Below, one piece after another: positions 24,052 to 37,271 of a stretch of DNA of 64,000 nucleotides; within the stretch, counting starts at the first letter, position 1; every line of letters begins with the position of its first letter. A program made the translations under genes and the position numbers. Location: NCBI GenBank assembly GCA_004154925.1, contig QJNS01000142.1:124001-188000 (forward strand), written 5' to 3'. Origin of the DNA: Monosporascus cannonballus. Taxonomy: Eukaryota; Ascomycota; Sordariomycetes; Xylariales. The notes under the pieces were generated by a model, which worked only from the letters and a program-made list of their open reading frames with translations, did no database searches and was not told where the DNA came from.

Positions 24052-27000
24052 ACTCAACGTTCGAATTAAGGGTATTTAAATTTCTTAATAATTAATATAT
24101 CCAGGTTATTACGTAATATCCTTTTAATTTAGCTCAATAATTTATATTTTATTATTAAAACTATTATTTATATTAATAATAAGGCGAAAATTATAGACAT
24201 CCGTAATTACCTAATCAGAATTATGATAAACCGGGGGTATTTATTAAAAATTATAAAAAAAATTATTAAATTCTATAATTCCGAAATAATTTACGGGAAT
24301 TAAATTCGAATATATAATAATTTAAAATAATTAAATGGTTTTATTTACATCGTTATATCTATTATCGCATTTGGATTAAATATGGATATTCTATATATTA
24401 ATCGAATAATATAATAAGATATATTGCAAAGTTTTTCGATTAAGGATTTATGGCAGCGATTTGGTCGAATAATTCGTAATTATGAACGATTAAATATAAC
24501 TAGTTATAAATAAGCCATATTATTTGTATTTTATTAAGCGTTTAATAAATATGGAACCGAACAGTTTATTTTAAAAAAGAATAAAATAATAAAAGAGATT
24601 TAGGCCCGGTAAATTGAAAACCGTATTACTTATAAGAACATAAAGATTACAGTTAAAAACGACATAACGAACTTAAATAATAAGAAGGATAATATATAAT
24701 TTATTACGAATAATCCCAATTAGGAGGAAATAATTATTGAATTTTAATTTTAATTTTTGGCCGGTTAAAATATTACCCTTAAACCTTTCAAATAAAGTAA
24801 TTCTGACTTGCGGTATTAAATAAAGATAAGACCCTAATAATACGCGTTATTTAACAGCAAATATATACGTAAGGAGATTTTGGCATATTTGAAAAAAAAC
24901 GAAATTATTATACTGGAAAAAAACCGTAATAACATAATTCCCACTAGATTTTATTATAATATATATACGTTTAACTTCCTTTATATACCCAAACCTTTAA
25001 ATTCGAAAATATCCGTATAAAGATAATTAAAGGCCGGTTCGGTAAAGGCGGCTATTTAGGAAATAATAAAGTCCTAATATAAATAATAGACGAACGAATT
25101 TTTTTATATAATTGTTTCCGTTTAGTAATAAAGGGATAAAATGGATATTTATTTTTATTAAATTTAAATACTTTTTATTTAATAAGTTCTCGAATAAATT
25201 AAACGAAGTTAAAGGTTCATATTTAATTTAGAATATAATCAAATTAATTAAGGCGGTTTCTGGGCTCGATAAATAACAATATTAGGATATTTTAAAAAGC
25301 CGTTTATTTTCTATATTATATGTAATATATAAAAAAATTATGTTTTCGATTTTACAAAAAGCATAAGTAACTTTTCGTAAGCGGCGGAATTTGGTTAATC
25401 GGAAATAACGGCATTATATCCCTATACCGTAAACCGATCCATATAGATTACGGATTATTATTATGTTATAAGTTTAACAAATATCGGAAAAAATTATAAA
25501 GCCGTGGTAAATTACGCCTGGTCCTAATAAAGGCATACCGCATACGATTATTCAGTTTAAACCGGCGGCCGACGATTTAATGGTAATTTCAGTAATTTAA
25601 ATATTAAACCGGCATATAATTTATACGTTTTTATAATTTAAAGTCGTAATTTCGGTTATAATAACGCTTATACCTATACCTATAATTCGCAATATATTAG
25701 ATAATCCTAATTAGGAATTTATTTCGTTTTCCTTATTTGTAACGTTAGCGCAAAACCTAATATTCCTTAATATTTTTAACTTTCCAGCCCCGTTTTTGTT
25801 ACCGTACTTATATTTACATAATTTATTTACTTTTATATCGTTACCTGAATTACCGGCGTTACCAAAATATAGTAATCCGTAATCTAACATTATAAATAAC
25901 ATATCAAAAAAAAAACCAAAATAATAATCCTTATTAAAATTAAGAAATTGTATATTAGGAATAAACGGTACTTATCAGATAATAATAATAATAACAAATT
26001 AAAAGATAATTATAATATCAAGTTATAAAATAAAAAACGAAATTTTGTTAATCCTAATTAAAACCGATAGCAAAAAACGCGTTCGGTTTCGGCGCGGCGT
26101 TATAATCGTAAAATGCGATAATTATAAATATTTACATAATATTAATTAAAATTATTGATATATTATTTACTTATTAAATTCATTATTTTTATTAATTTTT
26201 AATTGGTTAAACTTTATATGAAATATTAATTTATCCTAATCCGGACTAATTATATATCGTAATAAATATATAATAAATTTATTTAATTAGGAAAGTTGAC
26301 GGAATTTTGTATTACGTAATTCGAATTATAATTTATTGTAATTATTAATAAATTATCCCTTTAGCTTATAGCCTTTAATTTATAATACTAAATTAAAATT
26401 TCTTAAATCTTATTTTTCAGTTTTTTTTCGAATTCGTTATATTAACTTTTAAAATGTTTTTATATTTTCTAACCCTTAAGGTATTTAAACTCAGGTCGAA
26501 TAACTGGGATAAAAGATCGATTATATAGGTAAATAAATAATGTAAATAATTTTTCGCCAATATTAAGAAAATTATTTTTTCGCTATTAATATAACTATTC
26601 CGGCGTCCGCTTTTTTTTAAATACCAGTTCGAAATATTTAAAATCCCGGGTTTATAATAAATCCTTGTTAATTACGCTCTATAATTTTATCTTTTTATAA
26701 TTAAATTTAATAAATATCGGCATATAATCCTAATTAATATTTTTCGAAACCGCTCGTATATTTTGTCATTATTTTGTTAAACATTTTAATAAATATTTCT
26801 TTTTCGAATTAAAGTTTTTTGGTTCCCTTAATAAAAATTAACGGCCGGATTTAGCTTTTTTCTCTTTATTACATTTTTCCTTTATCGGCATAATTAGGTT
26901 CCCGATTGGTTTTAAGAATTCCTTTATATTAAAATTTTACATAAATATAATAATAATCGAATATTCCGGGTAACCGCCGAAGTCCTTAATATTAATACCG

Positions 27001-30000
27001 GATATATTACGGTATTCTAAAATCCAATTTTTATATAAAGTTATTTATTCGACAGCCAATTACGTATAATTACGGATTTTCCCTTCGTTTAATATTATAA
27101 AAATAACGTTTATATAATATATACCATAAAATATATTGCGGTTTTATATTTCTCTTAATCGGGACTATAAAACCATTATATCCCTAGTATTATCCATGTT
27201 ATGCAAATCGTTATAAATTATAAATTTCTAAAAACGGTTAACGGCCCAAATTATATAATTTTTTTTAAAAATATGCGTTGGTTAAATTTATACTATAAAA
27301 AATGTTTATTTCGCGATTTTAAAAACTTATTATTTAATAATCCGTATTATTTATATCGATAATTTTATTATTATATTCTAATATAAAAAAACCAATAATA
27401 TTATATGCTATTTAATAATCGTTTTGGGATTTAATAAAAACGAAATTTAAAAATCTTTAAAATATATAAATATATTTTTATTAAGTTTTTATAAGCTATA
27501 TATATATAAACGAAATCTCGGAATATTTATTTAAGTATTATTCCGAGATTATTATAAATAAAATATGCATTAATATATATATAATAGTAAATGATTTACG
27601 TTTTTTAGTATATAATAATAAAATCCACCTTATAAAAACCTTATAATATTAAGATTTTGTCGAATAATCGTTTAGCTTAAAGAAAATTTACTTTAAAAGT
27701 TAGAGCAGAATTTAAAAAAATAATATATATAATAAGAAATAAAATACGAAAAATAGTATCGCAATTAATATAATTCGCATCGAAAATTAACTTAACCCCG
27801 TTACGATCTTTATATATGTTTTAATTTTTTGTCAAGTTATTATATATTTTCCAAATACGATTACCGTATTTTATTTTATTAAACGGCGGTAATATTATTA
27901 TAATAATTATATAATATTAAATATATATAAATAAATAATTATAATTAGAAACTTTAATAATATTATAAGTTTACCGATATAAATTTAACCTACTTAAAAT
28001 TAAAATTACAAATAAAGGATATAAAATATGATAAATAAAATAAAATTTATATATTAAATAATTATCAAATATATTATTAATATTAATAATAAAAATATAA
28101 AATTTTATAATATACGAATACAATTTACGAATAATTAATAAATTATAAAACTATTTTAAAATAATATATATAATTAAGATTAAAATATAAATAAATATAA
28201 AGATTATATAATTATATATATATAAGTTATTAAATTTATATAAAATATTAAATATAAATAAAAAAATTAACCTTATTCTTTTTATAACGAAATAATAATA
28301 TATAAGAAAGATATTTAATAATTATATACAAATTATACAAAATTTATATTTTATTATACATTTCTTAATATAATTCATAAAAAATTTTCGATTAAATATA
28401 TATTAAATTTAATTATCCTAATTACTTAATATATAATTAATATTATTTATTTAATTATAATTTTTTATAATTCCAAATATTTATTAGATTTTAATATATA
28501 AAATTACGTTATTTACGTTATAATAATTATTAATTAATATTTTTTATTTAGTATCTAAAATCTATATTATAATACATATTTTTATATATTTTACGATATT
28601 ATAAAAGGTAAATAAAGTCTTTACCGATATAATAAAAGTAATTTCCGTTATAATTTCCGATAATATATTCTAAATAAACCCGAAAAACCCTATTCGCTTA
28701 GCCAAAAATGTTAAATTTGTTAATAATATCCCCGAAAAACAATTTGCCCCTAAGAAATAACCTTAAAAACGGGTAATAAGATCTCGGACCAAAAAGCAGC
28801 CGAAACCGGTATTAAAATAATTTGCGAAAAATCAAAACCGACGGCATAATCCTAATTAAAATATTTTCATATTAGCCAAATAATATTCGATTATTTTAAG
28901 ATATAAAATATTCCTTACAGAAAATACATATTATACGTAACCGATTTCAAATACCAGGTATATATCATAAAGTTATATTAATACAGCGGAAAATTAAAAA
29001 GATATTTTACGTTTTGGCATTAATATAAATATATATTAATTAAACAAATGTTACGATTATTAAAGATTTATAAATTTGGTAATATTACGAAAATTTATAT
29101 TATAAATAAAACTTTTTATTACGGAAAAATATAATATTTATATAAATATTAAATACTAATAATACAATTCGAGATATTTTCCATAATAATAATCGGCAAA
29201 ATAAAATTTATATTATAACGGATTAAGCCGGCCTTATAAGTTATTAAATTATCAAATTAATTACTGATTTCAATTAATTACGGCGTTCGCAATTTAATAA
29301 AAAATTATATAAATTAAATACCGTATAAACGATATAAAAAAAGGTTTATAACTTTATAAACCGGGCCGCCTAATTGAAAAATACATATTATATAACTATT
29401 TTATAGATATTATAATTTACGAGGTTATACGGGTAATAAATATATAAATTACGTATAAAAACGTGGCGAAAAATATTTATACGTAATTACTAAATATTCG
29501 GTATTATTATATGGTCCGAATAAAGATTTTTAAGATAATTTAAAGACAAATATTACGCCTAAAACGAATAAGATTTTGAAATCCGAAAACGTAAAAGGAA
29601 TTATTAATATATAAGTTATAATAACGCGCGAAAAAAAGGCAAAATAAAGGGAAAGAATTTCAAGAAGTACTTAAAAATATTAATAAATAAATTAATAACA
29701 AACGAGGTATACGGGTTAACCTGAAATTATGCGTTATATTTAATTACAAATAATATAATATTTTTAGACGATTTTACGAAAAATAAAACGTTTAAACGAG
29801 ATATAATTAATTAAAATTACGTAAATTAACAATCTAATTACCTATATTAATTTTAGTAATAATTATACCGCGTACCGTATTTTAAAATATTATTTTCTTA
29901 TTTGTAATTTTATTACTGGAAGCAAATAAATTATATTAATATAATAATTAAATAATTATAATAATATATAAAACGATCCCGAAATTAATTAATTACAATC

Positions 30001-30119
30001 ACGTAAATAACAAAATTATACTAATATTAAAATTATAATATAAGTATTATATTATTTATAAGAAAGTACAAAATAACAAAAAGATAAAAAATTATATTAA
30101 CAGCTTATTTTTGTCCAAC
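24052..30119. other. AT-rich interior of the Copia-type element with unidentified decayed frames
   Basis: Stop-riddled frames that still look coding are visible: plus strand about 24280-24750 (KDLWQRFGRIIRNYERL, with stops where Gln or Arg codons would be), minus strand about 27000-26750 (DFGGYPEYS, then KEFLKPIGNL), and plus strand about 28640-29690. The minus-strand frame 25711-25902 is short and anonymous. 27250-28600 is nearly pure A+T. None matches a Copia protease, integrase or RT motif that I can recognise. Confidence 0.4.
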
Positions 30120-31570
30120 AAATCTTTATTTTATTTATCCGATAATAACGAGAACAATAACGGACCGCCTTAATCAAAACCATGAATTAAGGTATCGATA
30201 ATTTGTACTATAAAATCATAACCTTTTTCCGTATATAAAATATTACGATTATTTAAAGCCGAATTATCCTTAGTAAATTCGGTATTAAAAGTTTTTCGAG
30301 TAATTAGGTTAAGGTTATTTATAAGTTAATTTTCGTTTTTTACCGTATCCCGCTAATTGAGCCTATTTACGTCATTAATAATAGGTATAATATTATTAAA
30401 ATTAACAAACTTAATTTCTATAATTTTACGGCCTACGGCCAAAATATTTTCGTATTTTTAATTATTCCTTTTAATCCGAAATAAATATTCCTTAATAAAC
30501 CAAAACTTTTAGAGAAAAAAATAAGCGCGTTCGAAAATTTCGTTACGAAAATCCTAAATAACGTAACGTTTATTTCGCAAAAAAGTATAACGAACGTAAA
30601 ATTCGCATTATAAGAATATACGGTACCTAATTAAAAACGAATCTTGGAAAAAAACAATATTAACGTTATATATATTGTTTTTCGACCGGTGGAATTCGCT
30701 AATAAGCTATAAATTATAATATTCGCCTTTTCGATAAAATATTTTCCATATTTCTTCCCTGGATTTTGTCGGAATTAAATTTAATATTAAAATCAATTTA
30801 ATAAATATTTAATTTAATATTACAAAACATAATATCCAGTTAAGATAAAACATTTTTTTACCGTAATTAAATTAAACGGCCCCATAAAAAATAATAATAT
30901 CGGTATTAACCGCCTAATATAATTAACGTCGCCATATTGTATAATATACGAAAGGCATAAATAAATCTGGGCTTTTTGAAAAAACGATAATAATTTCGAA
31001 GTTTTTATTAATAAAAACGGTATCGATTAACGGTTGGTTATTATTTTTAATAAGGTTAAAAAACTATTCTTTTATAAAATATCGGCCGTATTAAAAATAT
31101 TTCCGGCCCCGTAATTATCCGATAAAAGGGTTTTATTCGGTACGTTTTAATTAGGACTATGCCGCCTAAAAAATAATATAAATAAATTATATTTCCGAAT
31201 TAAAAAATAAAATATTTACGAATTATCTGCTAAATTATTTATATCATTAAATAACGTATTATTTTCAAAAAATAATAAAAGATTTTCGTTAAAAAAATCC
31301 TTATTTATTAATACGTTTTAATTAGGACCTTACGGTACCTCCCTTATCCATCCGGCGCGATTAAAATATTTAGAAATTACGTTATGCGTAATAAATTCAA
31401 ATTCGGCGGCGGTTAACCGAAAATATATATATTTTATAAATTCGGTAAGTTCGGCTTTCGAAAAAAAGTTTTCGATTAAGGTATTCCAGGGAGTTCCATA
31501 TACGTTAAATATTTCAGTTATAAATAATTCGTATTAAACGCATAATTTCTGTAAAAATAACGCAAATATA
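30120..31570 (-). pseudogene. RIP-mutated gene of unknown function (weak DUF6589-like resemblance)
   Basis: On the minus strand from about 31510 a frame stays coherent for long runs (GTPWNTLIENFFSKAELTE, FRLTAAEFEFITHN, FNRAGWIREVP, LLSDNYGAGN, IIQYGDVNYIRRLIPILLFF, LLANSTGR) with stops mostly where Gln or Arg codons are expected. This is a real protein gene destroyed by RIP, at least 400 codons long. The 'YGD..-IRR-PILLFF.G' and 'L-N-TGR' spacing recalls fungal DUF6589 proteins, but the resemblance is weak and recalled from memory. It is antisense to the Copia-type host, so it is either cargo or belongs to another nested element. Confidence 0.4.
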
Positions 31571-34500
31571 CAAATATTATATATATAAATGATAAAGGGC
31601 TTAAAAAGGTAAAATTTCGGCAATTTTTAATATAATTACATTATTTTATTTAAAAATTAACCATCCGTTTTTAAAATTACTTATGTTTTATATGTCCCTG
31701 TTATATTATTAGATTAATAAATACATACAAATATAAACAAGAAGTTTATTTATATATGGAATAAAGCAAAAATAAAAAAAGTTACCGTTTCTTATTATAT
31801 AGATCGGTTATTACGCTTTAACTGGCCTATATTTTCCGAATATAACTAATTATTTTCTGATTATCATAAATAAGATAAAAATGTTTTGAAAATTAATGGG
31901 ATTATTTTTTTTAAATCTATATATTCTTTAGAAAAGCTTTTAATAAATATTATATATACTATCGATCATATCTTCGTTTTTGTTAATTGCATTTAACGAA
32001 ATCGAACGGCGTTTATTATATGGTATATACTTTAATTTGGAAAATCCGGAAAATTGCTATTTATTACGTTTATAAATATATTAGCAGAAATAAAGAATAA
32101 AATCTGGATAATATTAATTACGAATTAATAAAAAGTATTAAATAATACTAGATATTATTATAACGTTTTATAAAATTATTTTAATTTTCTTTTAAGGATA
32201 CGGTTGTAATAACGAATAAAGACAGTAATAATATTTCGAATAATAATACCGTATCGAAACGTTATATTATAAATATAATTTTAAATATTAAAGTTATCGC
32301 ACTAAAATACGATATCGTCTTATTATATCTGGGTATATAATATAATTTGTTCTAATTAAAACTGTATTATTATAACGGAATTAATGCGGTTACCTTAATT
32401 TTATTTATTTATAAAATTATATTTTTATTTAATATATAATAATTTTCGCAAATACTTAACCTTTTTAATATATCGATATTATTCCGTAATAAATTTGAAA
32501 ATAATAAGAACTTGCTTAGTAAATAAGGTAAATAATTGCTATTAATTTTGGAGATTATCTTAATTATAATAGCTAAAACTATAAAGAAAATGCATAAAAA
32601 CGTCCGGATTGTTATTATTACGAAACCGTTTTGTTTTCCATTTTGCATTATATAATTATTATTTTTTCTTAGGTATATAACTATTTCGCTTAAAAGTTTA
32701 AATTAATTAGGGGTAAGCGTTTTTATAAAACGTTAACTTTCGTCTAAAGTAATATAAATTATTTTAACTTTAAGTAATAGCTTTTCCGGCGGGCGACGGA
32801 ATTTAGGCCTTTTTAAGAAAGTTACAAATTCTCCGTATAATATATTATGGTATTTGCGTATAATAATGTCTTAATTAGCCGGAATTAAAAATTCTTATTA
32901 ACTTTCGCATATTAACAACTTTTAACATATTCGTTTTTTAAGACGTTAATTAATCGGTTAATCCGAATAATTAAATTATACGATTAACCATTATTTTCGC
33001 AAAAAACCTAATTACGAATAAAATTTTTAAATATTATATTAAATCTTTTATGTTAATGACAAAAATTTAATGCACGCATACATATATTTTATTTTAAAGA
33101 CATAATGCGGTAAAACTGAGAGAATTCGGATTTGTCGTATTTTAAAAAGAGGAATGATAACGTAATAAGTTTAAGCTGTAACTAATAGATACGTTAAGGT
33201 TTAAAAGTGGCAAACGGGTCCTAATTAGGACCAAAATGGTATTAGTAATAAGCCATATTCGAAGTAATTATATAAATATATATATATATTGTTACAGAAA
33301 TATTTTGTTATTAAATTATTATAGATTTTCGTTTTTCTAAAGAAGTAAAAGTGTTAAACGAAAACGTTTTTGCGTAATTATAACTTAGGCCTCGCTGGTT
33401 CGTTACGGGGATTTAGGATTTGATTGGTTAATATTTAGCGTTGTGGAACGGTACTTAAGTAACTTTGAAGAAATTGGGAAAACGAGCCAGGGAGGCCTGA
33501 GCTAGCTGAGGTAAGTTCTGGAATTAGATTAACGTTACCGTGGACGCGGAGTTCTTTTCGTCGTATTTACTGGAATTAAACTTTTTTCACCTAAACGACG
33601 ATTTTTCGATTTAAAAAATTATTTGGTTGCTAAAAAAAAGGATCGCCCCTATAAACGAAAATACCGTAAATACGGTACGGATTAAGTATATCGCCGTTTT
33701 AAACCTTATTAACGTAAAATACCTAATTCTTTTAAAATAACACTTAAAATAATACGATACGTACGTTTGCATTCGCGCTTATAATATCCCCGAAATCTAA
33801 AAGTGTTTAACAGTATAATAATTTTTAATTAGCGTCTTTAAATAATTAGATTTAATATGGGCCGAATGCAAATTAATAAAATTAACGCGCGTCGAAATAT
33901 TTGAGATTTTTATTATATTATTCGAATAATACGAGAAATAATATTTAACGATTATATATTAACGGAAACAATTAAAACGAAAGGATTTGTACGGAACGTT
34001 CGCGACCTTAAGGGAGTTTTCGTTAAAGGACGCCGTAAATTCTTTAAAACTTAACGGAAAGTATCGTTACTCTTATTTCGCAAACCGGCTAATACATATC
34101 TGGCCCCCGGAATCGTGCCGTAAACTTATGTACGCTTTTAAAAAAAATAACTGCCGCAAAACGCCCAGCCGCCGAACTTACTAAATAACGTTTTTTGACG
34201 TATAAAGGTACGCGCCTTAACAAAGGAATAAAAAGCCGTACGAAAGAAAATAAAGAAACTCTCGGACGTTAAAGTATACGACAACATTACCGCTTAAGAA
34301 ATTAGCGATATGCGGCCGGAACGATCCCATTTATCAACAATTAAGTACGACTTGAAATCGGATACATAATAACTTATTATTTTATATATATATATCCTTA
34401 TCCGAAATAATTCGCCTATAAAGACGCCCAACGCGGTAATAAAAAAACGCATATTACACCTTTAATCAGTCGATTTACGTCCTTAAAAGCCGGTTTTTCA

Positions 34501-34679
34501 AAAAAGGATACGTCTGGAAAAACTATGCCTATAAACGCAATTTTAACCTTTATTATTATTACGAACTATAGGGCTTCGTATATATTTCTTATTTATATAT
34601 AATTTTACGAAAGCGTTTCGAATTAGGCGGTGCCCATAAAGTAATCTTTCTGTTATTATTATAGAAAATTCAAGGGGTA
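31571..34679. other. AT-rich 3' interior of the Copia-type element
   Basis: 31571-33290 has no assignable frame. From about 33360 the sequence is less AT-rich, and a plus-strand decayed frame runs about 33980-34330, including an open stretch of 65 codons at 33987-34184 (FANRLIHIWPPESCRKL) that I do not recognise. The element's 3' LTR follows at 34680. Confidence 0.4.
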
Positions 34680-34846
34680 TATTATAGAAAAAAGCACCCC
34701 TAGCTAAGGTTTTCGGATAATTATTATTCCTTCTCGGAGTTCTATATGAATGGATAGCCTACAACAAATAAAATCAACGCTTCCTAGCTTTAAATAAGTC
34801 AATATACCCTTAAGAGCTGCGCACCTAATCCTTAATAAATGTGACA
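34680..34846 (+). repeat. 3' LTR of the Copia-type element
   Basis: 167 bp, the same length as the 5' LTR, ending TGTGACA before the duplicated AAGGC. Its first bases are RIP-mutated (the TGTCA start is no longer intact). It was identified by full-length alignment to 15108-15274 and to the solo LTR at 12357. Confidence 0.85.
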
Positions 34847-35905
34847 AAGGCTATTATTAACAGTATTTATATTTAAAGCATAAATATTACGTTGATAAGT
34901 CAGCTTTTTAATAATTTCGCAACGTAAATCAAAAAGCGAAAGTTTTAAACCGTTTAAACTAGATATCTAAAGTTATTTTAATTACTGTATAATAAATAAT
35001 AGTGTTTAAAAGCTTTCAAAATTAAAATTAAAATAAATAGATATTTTTCCTTATTTTAATTTCTAATAGCATTTAAAAAACCCGTTTCGAGTTATTACGA
35101 ATTTTAAATATTAAATATATAAATATTATAAAAACTTTATTTACAAAATTAACTATTATAATAGATAATATTAAAACTTTTATAATAAGTAGATATATAA
35201 ATAATTAAAAATGCTTAATCGAAGAATACACTATATTAAAACGATTCTCTTGATATATTAGAAATACTTGGAGAAAAATAAACTATTTAAGTAATTACCA
35301 AGTAATAGATGTTTTAATTTAATATTATAAGCGTATTTATTTAAAAGGTTATAGTGGAAAATAATAGAAACAGTAATATAATTATTTAGTAAAAGTTCAA
35401 ATGACGAGCATAGTTTGTTTTTTAAATGGTTGTTTATTTATTAATATATAAAACAGCTTTTCTAATATAATCTTATTTTTATTGTTCCTATTATTGTAAA
35501 GCTTAAAGTAAATAAGTTGATAAGTTAAATATAATCTATAAATGTATTTGATAAAAGAAATAAAAATAGAAAAAAAGAATTAAACGTTTTAAGCACAACT
35601 AAAAACTTGTATCGGTTATTTAAAAACTATTAAATTTTTAATGTTTATTAACTATTAGTATAAAAATTCTATTAAGTTATTATTGAGCGTAAAATATATT
35701 TAATAACAACATTTTGTAATAATTAAAAAAATATTCGCTTGCGTTATAAATAAAAAAGTTTGTTAGTAATTTAACTAATTTTATTAATATAATTACACAC
35801 AGAATTTTAATTTTTAAAAACATTTAACGCATAAGATAAATATTATAAATATTATAATAATTATAATAATTATAAAGCTATAAATAACTTTAATTTCAAA
35901 TATAC
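34847..35905. other. AT-rich RIP-degraded block
   Basis: No frame or motif can be assigned. This is presumably the older repeat into which the Copia-type element and the gag-only element inserted. Confidence 0.6.
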
Positions 35906-36070
35906 TGTAAGGGGCTGCATACGTAATAGCTAAGGATATGGGCCATAATAGATCTATTAAGAAATTTAGGGAACAGTTAAAAAGATGCGTGGGAATAGCT
36001 AGTTATATATACGAGAGCTACGAGATTAGCGTTACGCTAATTCTTTTATTAAGGCCCTTGGCCCGTAATA
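35906..36070 (-). repeat. 3' LTR of the gag-only element
   Basis: It aligns over its full length with 43953-44117 but carries many RIP transitions (for example AGGTTTATTGAGAAATCT became AGATCTATTAAGAAATTT). Confidence 0.85.
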
Positions 36071-36084
36071 TAACCCTTTCCTCT
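36071..36084 (-). promoter_or_regulatory. polypurine tract
   Basis: The minus strand reads AGAGGAAAGGGTTA directly before the 3' LTR, the expected place for the plus-strand primer of reverse transcription. Confidence 0.65.
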
Positions 36085-36099
36085 AGATCTAATTCTCGC

Positions 36100-36916
36100 T
36101 TTTTCTCGTTACGCGGCAAACGTTTATTTGTAACACCTTTTTAGGGACCTTATTCCAAGGCGGCGATATTCGCAAATCCTAATCTAAGGGATCCTCTAAC
36201 GGTTATGGGGAGATTACGCCGTATGCTTTATGCCCGTACGTTTTTGGCGCGTTACGCGCTATTAGCTTTATATCCTTGCGTTATTTTCTCTAAGACTTTT
36301 TTTTTGCCAGTTTTTTTAATATTTCGTAAGCATCAAGCTTATTTAAGTCCTTCCAGGTTTTGTCGAACGTTTTTACGGCTGCTTTTTATCGTTTAAATAA
36401 TAACAGAACTTTTAAAGCCTTATTAACGCCAATATATCGGACGATAACTTCCTTCTCTTTGGGATAATTCCTCCGAAAATGCCCCGTTTTGCCATATTTT
36501 AAATAACGTCCTTTTGTTCGCCAACGGTGCTTACGTTAGTAATTAACGATTAACGTACCAATTTCTATACTTTTTATAATATCGCCTTTTAACTAGAAAA
36601 CTTTTACGTATAAACGCGTTAAGGTAAGGGCCGTTAAAAATAATATTTCCGAACAGTAAAAAAGTTATACGAACTTTTTTTAAATATTAAGTTACCTTTC
36701 GTAATCTAGCTGCTTTTTCGTTTCGGCGTTAAGGCTCGAAATTAATAAGAGAATTTTAACTTTATCCGGTTATTTGTTTTTTCCGGCCTGGTAAAAAACA
36801 TTTTCGAATATAAAAACGTATTCGGACGCCGTTTAAACGTTATATTAACGCAGCTTAATTAAACGTTAATTAATTTTTTATTTCTTATTGGGTTTTTCCA
36901 AGGTAACGGCGATATA
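36100..36916 (-). pseudogene. gag of the small LTR element, C-terminal part
   Basis: Reading leftwards from 36916 the frame gives AVTLEKPNKK..., SEYVFIFENVFYQAGKN, PDKVKILLISSLNAET, then a knuckle-like KYGKTGHFRRNYPKEK near 36470, where Tyr stands for the original Cys in two places (TGC to TAT by RIP). These are the conserved blocks of fungal Ty3-type gag. The N-terminal part lies at 43616-43940 and the two were separated by Gypsy B, whose ATATA duplication marks the join. No protease or pol follows. Confidence 0.72.
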
Positions 36917-37271
36917 TGTGACGGTTATGCGGTTTAACCAATTATTAAACCTAAGTCGTACGGGTTTATATTGGCAGGAGTATCGTAAGAATCTGAGCAA
37001 TAAATATAGTAACGTATTATGTTTTATAATACCAAAAGTGCCTTAAGTAACGATATTATATTGCAAGCTAAAGTTATCTAAATTATGGAATTAATGAACG
37101 TACATATACTTAATATTATGCCCTTTAATCCTAGGATTCGCTGGATTCGCTAGCGATTCTGGCGATCCAAGATTCGCTGGATTCGCCAGCGATCTTAGCG
37201 ATCACGTAACTTGGAGCGTCCCCACTTTTGTATAACCGTTTCGGGTTGTGCCAAGCAGTTGGGTCATAATA
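36917..37271 (-). repeat. 3' LTR of Gypsy copy B
   Basis: 355 bp. It starts (plus strand) TGTGACGGTTATGCGG and ends GGTCATAATA. It has two 35-bp minisatellite units against three in its partner LTR, which explains the 37-bp length difference. Confidence 0.88.

Larger units (their letters stand above)
15108..34846 (+). mobile_element. large Copia-type LTR retrotransposon hosting nested insertions
   Basis: Matching 167-bp ends (15108-15274 and 34680-34846, TGTCA...TGACA) are flanked by the identical 5-bp repeat AAGGC (15103-15107 and 34847-34851), proving one insertion event. Directly after the 5' LTR stands GTTATAAGCCCGGG (15275-15288). This fits the complement of the initiator tRNA-Met anticodon arm if one G is RIP-mutated to A, and half-tRNA priming is known for Ty1/Copia elements. 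A Copia-like gag start follows at 15423. Removing the Gypsy with its duplicated CTAAA (6901 bp) and the 162-bp MITE leaves about 12.7 kb, more than twice a normal Copia. No integrase or reverse transcriptase could be recognised in the RIP-degraded remainder, so further nested DNA or extra genes must be present. The element is dead. Confidence 0.85.
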
